Shown one piece after another: positions 25,201 to 37,900 of a stretch of 64,000 nucleotides of DNA. The stretch's first letter is position 1; every line of letters starts with the position of its first letter. The position numbers were made by a program, and so were the translations under genes. The stretch covers positions 1 to 64,000 of the forward strand of contig NW_020290036.1 of assembly GCF_003144195.1 (NCBI RefSeq). Direction: 5' to 3'. The stretch is from Ceraceosorus guamensis. Its lineage: Eukaryota > Basidiomycota > Exobasidiomycetes > Ceraceosorales > Ceraceosoraceae. Under the pieces are notes generated by a model. The model saw only the letters and a list, made by a program, of their open reading frames with translations, was not told the DNA's origin and did not search any database.

Positions 25201-27345
25201 CGCTCCCAAAACTCACCGCATCTCAACCTTACTGCAGTACACAAATCGATATTTTGCAACGCTTCAGCCCATCCCACCACACATAACTGTCGAAAGTTCA
25301 GATTCAGGTGATCCAGCCTTCGCTACTCAGTCCTTTAGCTTCAGCTTAAGCATGATCTTTGCAAGAGCACCTTCAAGCATGACCAACAAGCGCTCCATCA
25401 CGCCGCCCGGCTCCTCTTCAAGCCCGCCAACGCTCAGAAGAAAAAGGAGAAAAGGAGAAGCACGGAAGAGGAAGGCGATGAGGCAGGCGCATCGACCAGT
25501 GGTTCATCCACACGCAGCCAAGGCGGCTCAAGCAAGGGGTGGAACATCTTCCGGAAGACATAGAGAACGAAGTCGCAGTCGTACTTGAAAGAGACTACAT
25601 TCGCCCTCTCGGGTCATTGGTACCGAGCCACTCGTCGCTGTTCAACCAAGTCAAGCAGAAAAGCTCAGAAATCGCAACTGTCACCATACTCTTGATGCAC
25701 TGTGTCACGACCGTGACCATCCCGAGTCCGCCAGAGCCATGCCAAGACTGCGTCGCGCTGCTGCCTCCAGGTCCTCCAAGTCTGAAGACCTTCCGCATCG
25801 ATGGCGACTGAACGGTAACCAGCAAACAGGCTGTCACCACTCACGGGCTGTCACCTCCCAAAAGGACAGCCATCCCAGAATCAATTTCTGGATCGCCTGC
25901 CTGGCATGCTGGGCTCCTTTGCTTAGATGGACAAGCGCTTCCTCAAAGCTTGCCTGATACGCTCCCGATATGCGTCTTTCTTTCATCACTCGCTCCTACC
26001 ACTCCAAGAGCGTCTCCCCCGATCCGCTCTTCATCTCGGCCGCCGTCCTCCCATCCAATTGTCTCCCTCGCTGTGTTCGATCTGCTTTCGCCTTGGACCT
26101 CAAACGCTCGTAATGAATTTCTGAATGGATGGGTATCACATGTGTAGCAGGATTTCTTCTTTCAGCACCGTCGCGCTTGAGCGCTGATGAGCGAAAGGTT
26201 CCGGCATTGAACTTTTGACTCACTCGTGACTGATGATTCAAGATTTTGATTGTGATTAACGAGCCTGATGAAGCGCGTGCAGCCAACATTTTGCATGCCA
26301 AGTCGAGCGGACTCGGACGAGTCGACGAGGCAACGATTTGAATTGAATGTGAATCAAAATTAAGAACAAGAAGTCGCAAAGGATTTGATTTCGAATTTTG
26401 TTCGCCCTGAAGATTTGAGCGTCGGCGTGTGGACGATGCCTGTGAAATTCGGCGTGCAGCAGGATGGTCCGAACGCACGGACGCAAGGTTTCACATCAGC
26501 AGCATTTGCGCGGTTTTGCGCGCGCACGCGCACGTTCTCACCGATCAGCGAGCATCAAGAACCGTCTTTGGGGGGCACAGCAGACAGCACCGACTTTGAC
26601 AGCCGCGTCTCCTCTCGCGAGGCTGCTTTTCCGCAGGGCAGCGCACAGTCGACCAGCGGTGAAAGAAGGTTTGCTGCTGAGCTGGACTGAAGCCTCGTGC
26701 AAGAGTCGTAATCGAGTGCGGGTGAGCCTTTTGTCCGTCAGAGTCGTGAGTTGCGATTGCTTGAAAGGGCAGCGCAGCGCGCTCGCGCGTTAACGGCTTC
26801 TCGCGCGTGCGCCTTAGCGTCAAAGCAAGCCGATGGAGCGGGACGTACGTAGTACGCGCGCGAGACGCATAGATGCACCTTCTGTGATGCTTGTAGGGGA
26901 CTTGGGGATCGTGTTGGAAGATTCAAACAATCCTTCATCACCTCCCCTCACCTCAGTCAGCCAGCATTCCATCACCAACTTGAGAGCTGAAGTGCGAGCT
27001 CTCAGACAAAGCAACTACCCGCAGCGAGGTCAGAGCTCGCACTCATCATGACAGAGGCTTGCAGCAGCTCCTCTTAGGACATCTTCATCTCGCGTTGGGG
27101 TCCCATTGTCCATCTCGAGATCGCCGACTTTTCGTAGGCTCACCCTCGAATTGCGGTCTCTGGAAAAAGTGTCTTCTCACAAGAATCTGCTTGCCCTGCG
27201 TTTTCTTAGCGCTCTAAAGTCGGACATTCTCAAGTCTACCCCGTTGGACACGTGGGGGCACGAGACTAGGCAAGGCAGGACATTTGGGTACTCGGCTGCA
27301 CATCGAAACATACAGCGGACACTAGGGCAAGCCTAGCTTCGCAAA
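22218..27345. other. 5.1-kb gene-poor region
   Basis: No gene with a supported exon chain. It begins with the CRM1 promoter and ends with the PHO81 promoter. Open frames are short and mostly overlap on opposite strands. Three weak coding-like islands are noted: minus 23703-24110 (words resembling the NodL-type O-acetyltransferase hexapeptide region), minus 23170-23360, and plus 25339-25563 (a 74-codon exon-like frame after a TTTAG acceptor, ending in a Ser/Gly-rich tail). None could be extended. CTCGTGACT-type repeats occur near 24066, 24545 and 26218. No reverse transcriptase, integrase or transposase motif was recognised. Confidence 0.55.
27249..27256 (+). promoter_or_regulatory. Pho4/NUC-1-type site CACGTGGG upstream of PHO81
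   Basis: CACGTGGG (followed by further G residues) lies 90 bp before the PHO81 start codon. In budding yeast, CACGTGGG is the high-affinity Pho4 site, and PHO81 is itself a Pho4 target; the Neurospora NUC-1 site is similar. Conservation of this feedback here is inferred from word and position. Confidence 0.5.
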
Positions 27346-30300
27346 ATGAAGGTGGGTAATATAGTAGCAGCCGTTGACGCTCCGCGGCGTCACATGTCGT
27401 CTTTGCCATCGCCTCGGTGCATGCTCCGCATCTGTGCTGACAGTGGGTCCCTCCTCATCGCACCTCTCCGATGCATAGTTCGGAAAGCAAATCCTTGGAC
27501 AGCAAATCTCGGGATGGGGCCAATATTACCTGGATTACAAGAGTCTAAAGAAGATCATCAATTCGCTGGAAAAGGGACGCCTCACAGACGCTGCGCTTTT
27601 CGCATCCGGCATCCGGCCCGCGTTCCCTTCCAATGGTGAAGTGATACAGGAAGGCCGCGAGGCATCTTCAGCAATACCGCTTCACGCAGAGACCAGTCCC
27701 GCTCTCCACGAGACGGCTGCTGCCGATGCATCTGCTCAGACCGCCGCTGCTGAAGCCCAAGAGGCTGCCAAAACGGTGCTCGCGAACGGAGGAGCCGGCG
27801 TTTCCACGGCCGCAGACTCAAGAGCAGACGCGAGCGCTCAACTTATCAGCTCCAGCATCAGTAATGGGGGAGCCAAGAGCGACGAGCTGCAGATCCACAA
27901 GGCTGCATTCTTCTTCAAGCTGGAGAGAGAGCTGGAAAAGATCAATGCGTTTTACCTGACCAAGGAAGCTGAGCTGAAGGCGAGGTTGAGGTCGCTGGTC
28001 GATAAGCGCAAGCTCATTCTGTCCAGGAGAGGTCCAGCGAAGCTCAATAAGGACAGCCCAAGCTTCTATGCGCTGCACGAAGGTTTTCGATATTTCGAAA
28101 AAGACTTGAGCAAGCTGCAGGTAAGTGCCTCTACTCGCAAGCGCACTGCGAGAAGCCGTCACCATCGCTGACATCCCATCTGCATTGCAGCAATTCATCG
28201 AGATCAATGCCACTGGGTTTCGAAAAATCTTGAAGAAGTGGGACAAGCGCTCTAAGTCGCAGACCAAGGAGCTTTATCTGGCCCGCCAGGTCGAGGTGCA
28301 GCGTGAGTCGGCTTTGGCGTGATGGTGACAACGAGCATGCTGCTCACAGATGATCGTGATCCCCCAACAGCTTGTTTCAATAGGGAATTCATTGCTGAGC
28401 TCAGCGACATTGCTGCAGCAAATCTTCTCGAGCTAGAAAACATTGCGGAGACAGGTCGGGGTCGAAATGGGGACAAGGCGACGGACGCAGATGCCGCAGA
28501 TGAGTTGACACCTGAGAAACGTCTCGACTTTGCGGCAGCCAGGAACCAGGAGGTGGACGTGCTATCGGATCTGGAAGAGAATCTGACAATTGCAGTCAAG
28601 GCGGGCAGAGCAGCTGCTGCCAGCGAGATGGCAAGACTCGCTTCGCAAAGCGAAGACTCCACAAGCGTCCAAAGGATCGTATGGAGGGCTCTACTGCACG
28701 CTAAACCGCAGGCGGTTCAGGCGGCTATGAACGCACAGCTTCCCGACTACCACTTTGTCGATGACATCAACTCAAGAACGTCTCTTCATGAAGCAGCGCT
28801 CGCAGGCAAGCTGCAGCTGGTCGACGCGTGTGTCAAGAACGGCATCGACGTGTCAAGTAGGGACATCTATGGAAGAACAGCACTTTCGTACGCTTCGCTC
28901 ACAGGTCATGCCGACGTGTGCACATACTTGCTCTCCATTCCCGCCGTGGACGCGACCACTGCGGACCTGGACGGATTTTCGCCCCTCGTGCTTGCTGTCA
29001 TGAGCGGTCAAGTCGAAGTAGTTCGCATCCTGCTCTCTCACGGAGCGAGCGCAGATCCACAAGGCAATTCGGATTTGATACCGCTGGGCTTGGCGGCGCA
29101 AGGAGGACATGTTGAGATCACCCGCATGCTTTTAGAGAGGAAGGCCAAGATCGTAGCCAATCCAGAGGGCCTCTATCCTCAGGCTTTGGCTGCCCGTGAG
29201 GGACATGCCGAATGCCTGAATCTCCTACTAAATTCCGGTGCTGATCCGGACGCACCGGAGAAGGGCACGCTGTGGACTCCAATCTTCTTTGCGGCGGAAG
29301 GTGGCCACGCCGACTGCGCGCGAGTCCTGATCGCTGCTGGTAGCAAAGTCACTGCTGCTGACGAGAAGGCTAGAACGCCTATCTTCTACGCTGCATGGCG
29401 GGGTCACATCGACTGCTTGCTGTTGTTGCTGGATGCCGGCCGCAAGGCTGCTGAAACGCTTGCTATCGATGCTGCGCAGTCAGCGTTATCGACAGGCGCC
29501 AGGAAACGACCAGATCAATCGCAAGCGCAGCCTTCGCCAAAGCCCAGGAAAAAGAGCAGAGGCGAGGAAGACTTGCCGGATCTGGATCTAGACGGAGAGA
29601 TCGACGGTATCCCTTCCCTCTCTCTACCGCCTCCTATCATCCCATTCAGGACGTACGGTCACAATTATCTCGACAAAAGGGCGCTGGTCACCGTAGCCTT
29701 GACGGACTCTTCGGTAAGGCTCTACAAGCTGCAGGATCCAAATCGGCCCGAGCAATTCGCCACTTCGTCCTTGAAGCTGGTCATGACTTCGCGTCCTGAT
29801 GCTTCCACCACTACCATTCCTCACACAATCATTCTCCCCCTAGCGGATGAGCGAGAAGTCTTTTCGTTCCAAGTCGAAGCGGTGGAGAAATTCTGCCTGG
29901 AATGGGAGCTCATGCCTACCTTCGGATCCAAGGTGATCGGAAAAGCCGTCGCACTTCCCTCGTCCCTCGAAGGTATGACGGATCGGAAGAAGTTCGTCTT
30001 GCCATTGCAAGACATGTATCTCAAGGTTGTGGGCGAAGTATCGTTCGAGCTGGACTTTGTCAAGCCGTTTGATGGAGTGCAATTGGAGATTGGTGGTAGG
30101 GTTGAGACGTACTGGAAAAGCACTCTGCCAGCATCCGGTGCTGTGACTGCAGTCGCGAGCACGACAACCAGCGGAAACAGGATGACGCCGACGAGTCTTT
30201 CGGTGGCAAGTCCAGCGCCTGCTACAATTTCTACCAGTAGCAGCGCAGCCAACGCCCTGGCTGCCGAGTCTTTCGTCACCGCTTCGTCTTTGTCGGGCGA

Positions 30301-31399
30301 GCATCTCCGAGTGGTGGTGCAAGTGACCAAGGATGGGGTCGCAGTGGTCTATCCCGCCTTCACGCTTCCGATCGAGGGCTTTGACGTGTACGTGGGAAGC
30401 GTGACTGCTCAACAATTTTTAGCTCTTGCCACCACGACGGGCCAATTGCTCAGAATCGACGATTTGGAGCGTCGGCAGAGCATGGGTCTCCTAGAATGGA
30501 AAGCGGCGCTGCAGAGGTCTATGGTTACTCTTGAGGATCTGCTCGAGATGCTGCCTACCTCCATAGGCATCGACCTCGACGTCTTGTACCCCTCTTCCGC
30601 CGACGTCAGGGGCAATCCTGCCCTGCCCAAGATCGAAGTCAACCATTTCGTTGATGCCATCTTGCATGCAGTGTATCGAGCTGGCACCCACCAAGGAGGC
30701 ACGGGCAAATCAACGACATCGCAGCAGCAAAGCAGAAAGATACTCTTTTCGAGTCGAAGTCCAACGGTCTGCACAGCTCTGAATTGGAAGCAGCCCAACT
30801 GTGAGTCATGTCGATAGGATACGGATCACCTACACATCTGATGCTGATCCCTCGCGATGATATTTTTCCTCCCAGATGCTGTATTCTTTGCTTCGTACTG
30901 CGGCTTGGCTAGGACAGCCAACGGAGACACCATCTTGGCCCCTTGTGATCGTGGCGAGCCGGATCCAAGAAGGAACAGCGTCTGCGAAGCAGTCAGGTTT
31001 GCCAAATCGAACAATCTGCTCGGCATCATGGTCGACGCCGTCATTCTTGTGAGTAGGCGCTCAGAATGGGCTCCTATTGTCATGGCTTGTGGTTGTCACT
31101 GCCATGCTATGATGCTTCCAATGTTGACACGCTCTTTTTCACATCTCATGCAACAGAATCATGTGCCAAACTTGATCCACAGCATCAAGGCTGCCGGTCT
31201 GCTGCTCATCACCATTGGTCAATTCGAAAGCGGAGTGGCAGACTCGCTGCATGCCAGCGCGGCCAGTGCCCCAATCTCCGCTTCGAGCACCTCTTCCTCC
31301 TCCTTTACTTCTGCTGCAAGCAATGCTGGACTTTCCGACGCTCCTTCGCCAGACGCGGTACCCGATGGGGCGGTCAGGGATGGTATCGTCTCTTGCTAG
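27346..31399 (+). CDS. PHO81: PHO81/NUC-2: SPX, ankyrin-repeat and GDPD-like phosphate-signalling protein
   Basis: CDK inhibitor-type phosphate sensor of the PHO pathway; in yeast Pho81 restrains Pho80-Pho85 when phosphate is low. Six exons close in phase: 27346-27351, 27479-28120, 28191-28302, 28371-30800, 30876-31048 and 31157-31399; 1201 residues. Exon 1 is just ATG-AAG, so the SPX start reads MK then FGKQILGQQISGWGQYYLDY. The SPX domain covers about 1-290, interrupted by an Ala-rich linker, and ends with FEKDLSKLQ and INATGFRKILKKWDKR. Ankyrin repeats lie at about 385-615 (TSLHEAALAGK, RTALSYASLTGH, TPIFFAAEGGHAD, TPIFYAAWRGH). A basic segment (RKKSR) follows. The C-terminal part contains the conserved PHO81 words ILFSSRSPTVCTALNWKQPN and VFFASYCGL, then SIKAAGLLLITIG, from a glycerophosphodiesterase-like domain that is usually non-catalytic in this family. 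A Ser/Ala-rich tail ends the protein. Confidence 0.95.
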
Positions 31400-32007
31400 G
31401 TGGTGCTTAGCTTGTGCCTACCTCGACGCGCCCATCTTTTTTTCATCTCTGATCTCGAACTCATAGATATCTCTGTAATGCCTGATGATATTCGTGCACA
31501 GACCAATGCTCCACTTTGAACACGCTTTCGGAACCTCTCACTCGAGACGCTTCATTGGAAATGCTTGGTACGGCCTGCGCCAAGTAGCATTTAATTCCTT
31601 GACGAGTCTCGAGTAGTCTTCGTTTTTGGTTTTTGGGTTCAATTACAGACCTGCTGTGAGAGGAGACGAGGGAGGGAACAGCTCACAGAGCTTCTGTGGG
31701 GCGTCGTGAATTGCCAGGGGGTGACTTTGGAAAGCGAGACTGGACGGGCAATGTCGGTGGGCCGGTCGCGAAAGGGCGCGGAATGTACGACTGAAAAGGA
31801 GAGTGACAGAGACTGGGAGTACAAGATGGCTTCGAAGCTGATGGACCTGAGAATGAGAATCAAAACATATTTCTCCTGTGACATGGAATCTTTTTGGAAA
31901 GTGTGCCGAGAATGCTTGCATCGAGCAGCATTTGATCGTCCATTTGATATGCAGCCGTGCAGGACCTGCCTGCTGGGCGGGACAAACTTCGTGCCAGCAT
32001 GATCTCC
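31400..32007. other. convergent 3' region PHO81 / RFX
   Basis: About 600 bp of non-coding DNA between two converging genes, with T-rich stretches near 31436-31446 and 31620-31640. No coding segment was recognised. Confidence 0.55.
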
Positions 32008-34946
32008 TCAGACGGCCAGCATAGGTCCTGCGTCGGCCAGGCGGGTCAGACCGGAATTGTTTGCAGCACCGTCAAGATGCTCTTGGGGGGCAGCGGCCTT
32101 GTTGGGTGTGGCAGCATCCCAGTCCATGTTGGAAGACGTCGAGCTGGCTGGAGAGATGAGTTGGTCAAAGTCTTCATCCCTCTCGCCCTCTGCGTCATCA
32201 TCGCTCCATTTAGTGATGATGTTGCCAAAGCCATTTTCTTGCATGTGGCGCGAGCGAAGGTCCAAGCTGGATGTGCTGCTAGACAGGCTGTAAGACGGGC
32301 TGCTGGCCCCACTGCTGCTGCTATTGCTGCACGTTTCGTTGACGTCGCTTGAGGCCATACTCTCTATGCTGTTGTTGGGCGCATTAAATTGCCAAATCTC
32401 GCTGGTAGCCTCGACGTTGAGCGAGTTGTCAGCACCGCGTGTGGGTGGACGCGAAAGCGAGTAGTCGTCGGGATCCATAGCGCTACCATCAAAGTCGGCA
32501 AAGCGAGCACTGCTCGATTGGTCCAACTGCGCTGAGTCATGTGCGGTAAAGTCTAGCGGAGCTGCAAACCCTTTCCACGCCTCCGAAGCGAGATGGGAGC
32601 GGGAACGCAGCTCGATTACACCGCTCCAGATCGAGCAAATGCCAGCTGGAGGATGGATGCAACCGCCACTAAAATGAGCAGGATGTCCGAAGTCTCTGCG
32701 CAACACAGATGCATGCTCACCTAGACACTTCGACCAACGACGAACGGTCTCGCACTTCTGCTCAATGAATGCATCTGGGAAGCGTGGAGTGGTGTTGCTG
32801 GACGTACGGGCGTGACTCGATGGGCGAGGTCCACCGTCCACTCCGTGCAGACTTGCGTACACCTCGACAGCCAGCGTGGTGGCGAGATCTTGCAAACCAG
32901 CGCACACCGACTCGATGGGCGGATCTGAGATATGAGCGTCGAGAAGACGGAGAAGGTGCTGTAACGCCAGAGTGTGGACAGGCTTGATCAGTACCCGATG
33001 CGCCGTCTATCCAAATATCTGGACTCACCTCGTAAAGCAAAGTCTCGGCGGACGAGACTAGCCCGCACAGCGCTTCGTTGCCCCAGATAGCCCAGGTGGT
33101 GTCGCGGGATGCACCACGGTACTGCTGGACAGCAAGTTGCTTGAACTGGGGCAGCAAAGAGGTGGTCAGATCTTTCGCCCGCCACAAAACTTGACTACTT
33201 CAGAAAACTGAGAACTCACCATGGCAAAGTCCAGTGATTCAAAAGCCTCGAGCTGCTGCTGGTAGCTTCCCTCCAGCTGGGCCCAGGTGGTGCGAGCGAG
33301 ATCGTCGAGACCGATACTGACAGTGTTGACAGCTCTTGGCCAGTCCGAGATGGCACGAACGCCGCGTCCGTTGATCTTGAGATTGTCCAGCATCTGCTCC
33401 ACTTCAAGAACGCTGATGCTATTTTGACGGCTATGGGAACTGTCGCTGCTGAGGCTTGCACAGCGACTGAGGCGTGCGCATACATCATAAGCTCGAGCGC
33501 ATTTTCGTGGATAGTGTGAGCCTTGCGCACTCACTCGAAGGTGCCGTCGAGAGACGACTCTTCGTCGCAGTCTGAATCTTGCGCATGCATACCCGCCTCG
33601 CTTAGGGCATACTTGTTCGTCGGGGCCGACGCGCGACGCTCAGCGTCCATCGCATCATACACAACACCGAGCATGTGCTCCTCGTGCGGCGTCAGAGCTT
33701 TCAGACCGAGATCTGAGAGGAATGGCGCAGGTTGGTCTGAGCATTAGCACAGCACGAAGCACATGTGTGTCGAGGCTAGCGAGTGAACTCACAATGCCAC
33801 ACGCTGCAGGCGCGCGATCCAAGACGACGGTGTTGCAGTCCTGGAAACGTCGACTTGAGGATTTTGCCAATTACGGAAACGCTGAGAGGCGCAACGATGC
33901 CATATTGGGCGCACGCGAGCTGGTACGACCGAGCAATAGCGCTACGCCGGATCGGCGCAGTGGGTGTGGCGGCGCTGGCAACATATGAGGACTCGAGCCT
34001 GATTCGGATTCAAGAGGTCGGTGATGAGCAGGACAACGTACCACTCTCACCAGCTTACACATTCCGATACTCACCATGCTCGAGCAAATTTGTGAGATGC
34101 CGTCTCGAATTGGGCGCGGCGATGAGGCTGCGAGTGGGCTTCGATGACCTCGCAGGCGAGCTGCATCAGAGTCGCGTCAGGCTTCCAGTGAGATATGCCC
34201 GAAAGCGGGGGGTTCGTGGTTGCTTCAGACTGCACCACGTTGGATGCGGAAGTAGGCTGGACATGGGTCGTGTATGCCATGTCAAAAGCGCCAGAGAGGC
34301 TGTTCGACCTGGTGACAGTGTCCGAAGGAGCCAGCCTTCGGGGCATCAAGCTGCCATCGTAAAGTGCGCAAGGCTCAGCACTGAAATTCTCGCCAAGCAC
34401 AGGAGCGGCTGACGCAGTGTAGGCAGCAGGGATGGACACGGCGCGCGGCGTTCTAGCTTCGTCGTAGTAGCCTGGTGCGCTGTGAGAACGGGATCGCGGC
34501 GTGGGTACGCTGGACGTGTCGACGCCGAGCCAGCCTCCGGCACGAGCGCCTGTTGCAGCGCGCGGAATGCCCAAATCTTGGTGACTCTGAAATGCTTGAG
34601 CGTAGCTAGCAGCCGGTGCAGAGATGGTGGATCCTCGCGGAGGTGCGTTGAAATCTTCGAGGAAAGACGGGGACAAGTCGTCGAGAGACAGATTCGCACC
34701 GCTCTGCAACCATTTGTTGGTCGGTGGTTGAGGTTGCGCTTGGACTTCGCGACCGTAGTCTTTGGGCGAAGCGACGATGATGTTGGTACTGGGAATGGTG
34801 GGCGCCAGAAAAGAAGCTGGATCGGGAACAAAGGAAAGCATGGAAGGTGGTCGCTTTCTGGTGATACGGCGAGTAGGATCGCCCCGGCCGGACAGCAGCG
34901 GCTCTCCACATGAACCTAGACGCGGCGAGCCCAGCTCGGATTGCAT
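32008..34946 (-). CDS. RFX-family winged-helix transcription factor (divergent)
   Basis: Predicted nuclear DNA-binding protein of 845 residues. Six exons close in phase: 34946-34075, 33941-33793, 33736-33535, 33466-33220, 33145-33029 and 32958-32008. The RFX DNA-binding domain straddles exons 1-3: WKPDATLMQLACEVIEAHS, then YQLACAQYGIVAPLSVSVIG, then GKILKSTFPGLQHRRLGSR and SVWHY. This matches the RFX pattern (PLN-ASFGKLVR-FP-TRRLG-RG-SKYHY). Fungal relatives (Crt1/Rfx1, Sak1) control DNA-damage response and cell-cycle genes, but the target here is unknown. The N-terminal 250 residues are Ser/Pro-rich. The middle (DNLKINGRGVRAISDWP, then TWAQLEGSYQQQLEAFESLDF) may correspond to the extended RFX dimerisation region. 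The C-terminal 300 residues are Ser/Asp-rich and look disordered. In the recognition segment the usual G-N/E-SK-Y residues read A-C-SV-W, so DNA specificity may differ. The frame is open upstream to 35216; 34946 was chosen because the upstream part looks like UTR. Confidence 0.8.
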
Positions 34947-37900
34947 CTTGGCGTTGATCGAGGTGGACGATGAGAAAGAGCGGGAAATCAGGATGGACGA
35001 CACGCGGCAAACGACGTTGTGGCCTTGGCGGATCAGACGAGGAGACGACTGTCGAGCAGTGCAGATGTACCTGACGGCGGTGCCAGCGTGCAGAGAGTGT
35101 CGAGAAATTCTGCGATTGGAGCAAGCTGAGAAAGCTGAGAAAGAGTGTGTGTTTGCTGTGGATGATGCGTATATGTAGCTGGATAGCAGAGTGACTTTGA
35201 TGTTGCAAAATGCCACAGCGTCGGATCACGACGCCGCTCCTTTGTAGAAGGTCTACGAGTCGAGTGAAAGAGTCGAAGCCGTGGAACAACGTTCGGGAAA
35301 GATGCTTGGGAGGGGTCTGTGTCGCACCGACTTGCTCGCAGAAGGCGTAAGTCGTATACCGGTACTGACTGTGATACCTGGCAAGGGTGTGGCGGGCGAG
35401 GATGAAGAGGTGGGAGTGGCGACCTGCTTTGTGGTGGCGAGCTGAAGAGAAGCGAGCGGTTCGTGGAATCAGGCTGAAATGATCCGGTACGCGCAATTGG
35501 CCAGAGGTCAAGTCAGTTTGAGTGGCACAGTATACTATAGAGCGGCCGGCGAGTTGTTGAAGGCGGGGGCACGGCCCTCGACGAGGTACCGCAAACTGCG
35601 TGGGACTTCTTGCCGGTCTTTGCGTCATTCCGCAAGAGCCGCTCAATTCACGACTCTTCGAGCTGCTGTGCTGCCGGTTGCTGCTGTTCGTCAGCCTGCC
35701 TTCTGATCAATCACGAAGCTTCGAAGCGAGTCAAATAAGTCGGCCTAGGCGCAGCCGCAAGACGAATCAATCCAGAGACTCACGGCTGCATGGCCTACGA
35801 CTAATCGAATTGTGATTCTGACTCACGATTGAGGGTGAGCCCAGAAGTGCATCCGCGGTTTGTGATTTTGTGATTGACGACCCATGAGCCCCGACATCAC
35901 AGACCAGATGCCCGCCATCCCCAGTCGTGAACCGTAAAATGTTGTGAATGCTGTGTGGCCAGAAACAACGCCGCCGCAATCACAGCTGGGCAGCACACGA
36001 AATCAGAATCACAATTGTGGTAAAGGACGCGTCGAGCATGCAGCAGCCATCGGTAGCAGCGAGCGCAGCGGCTCGGCTGCTTGGCTCACGTACCTCCTGC
36101 TGCTTATTGCTGCTGCCTGATGGCCTCGAGCTTGCTTCTACCCCTGATACTCACGACTTGCATGGTTTTGGCGGGCAAAACGCAAGGCTGCAAGGCGCAA
36201 CGTACAGTTGAGTGGGGCTGAAGATAGAGATTCCTTCGTCGTCCCTTGCGGCGAATCCAAAGTAGTACGCGAGCGAAGTGCCGCACTCACGCGACGGTGA
36301 TTCATCAAGGGATAAGGTGTGACTTGTCCATGCTGCTCTGCTGCTGTTTTTGAGTCTGCAACTCGTCAATCGCAGGCCCATTCTCAGAGCCCTATAGAGT
36401 CACATCAGTCACACCCTGATGATTGAAATGTCTTTGGCTGGCTGATGGCGCGTATTTTGGCTGACTGATGGCGCTCTATAGGCGAAGTGAGGAAGGGATC
36501 GCGCACCGAGCCGCCACTCGGGCCGCCTCGACGGAACAGAACGGAACAGAAGACCGGTCCGTCGTCATCGCGGCGTCCTCTTCATTTCGCGACATCTGCC
36601 GTTTATCGTGTGTCGAGACGCTCGACACCGTTCGCTAAGACCGTGAGTGGCTACGCAAGTGTTGTAGAAGGCTCACAGCCATCGCATTTCGAACGCGGGA
36701 GCGGCGGGGGGGCAGCGCGGTACCGGCCGGAGCTATGCAGGTATACACCGCGTAGGCGAGGTATACGCGGTAAGAAAGTCCGGAAGTGATTGATATAGAT
36801 TCAGGGGTATTATGACTGTACCCCCAATCGAGCCCACTCGTCCAGAGCCTCTCTATCAGCTCGCTTTCGCACTCGATCAAGCTGCCCCGATCTGGGCAGG
36901 AGAAGGACTTCTCGGAGCTTCATTCACATCGCCCACAATAAGATTGTACTCACGAAGCTTGACGACGGCGCGAGGCCAGGCACGGGAGGGGTCGGTATGT
37001 GCTCGCTGATGTCTATGACGTTAGCGTTCCATCCGAAGATTCCCGCCGCTCGATTCATGATCGCAAAAGCGGGCTCCGGCATCACCACGGGAAATGGCGA
37101 ATGTGGCAGAAACTGTCATTTTTTGACCGCTGATGTAAGAATCGCACCACTCACAGCCAAGCCTTGCCATTCTGACTACTACATTTCAAGTATTCTGCCG
37201 CAAAATGTCAACGCTTGGCAAGTTGTATCGGCAGGTATAGCGATTCGGATGGAGAAAATTGATTCTTGGCCAAGCTGCCCGAGTTTGACTGCCGAACTGG
37301 CCACAAAGTCCATGTAAGCCGGGCCTACAGCTGTGGTACAGCACTCAGGCACCGCACAAGCTTGCAATGCCGTCGCAGTGGAAAGCCGAATTCAGCAACC
37401 CGCAGCTTTTTGTTGTGGGTGCTAGCCACGACAGGTGAGGTGAGTTCCAGAGTGAGGCAGCGCCTCATTTTGCCTCGGCGGCAGGAGAACAGCCATCCTC
37501 TGCCCAACGAGCAGCCGGACGCCGGGGGTCGAAACCAATCGTGAATGAGAACGAGGTAGCCCATAACGTCCCGCGCAGCTACAGCACCCGCAGTAGCCCG
37601 AAAGGGAGTGGCGACTGATACGAGTGTCATCAGTATGATCAGTCACAGTGCGCGCCCAAGAGGGCGCCCGAAACTTTGCACAACGGTCGGCATTCGTTTG
37701 GCAATTCAAGGTCAAGATGGTCAAGATGAGTGGAAGACTCACGACTGGAAGACGCCTCTGCGCTTCTTGTATGATTTGGTGCAGGAGCGGAGCAAGGCGA
37801 GAAGGCTGCGTGGAGCTTATTGCCCTCGACTGATGATGGACGAGCTTCATTCAAGCCTCAGCCACAATTGTTGCGGCACCGCTCAAGCTGCAGGGCATCA

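Noticed and set aside
22218-27345. Gene-poor block as a retroelement or DNA transposon
   Set aside because: No reverse transcriptase, integrase, transposase, terminal repeat or target-site duplication could be recognised by eye.
34947-35216. N-terminal extension of the RFX gene to an earlier ATG at 35216
   Set aside because: The extension lacks any conserved word and reads like UTR; the ATG at 34946 opens the Ser/Pro-rich region smoothly.
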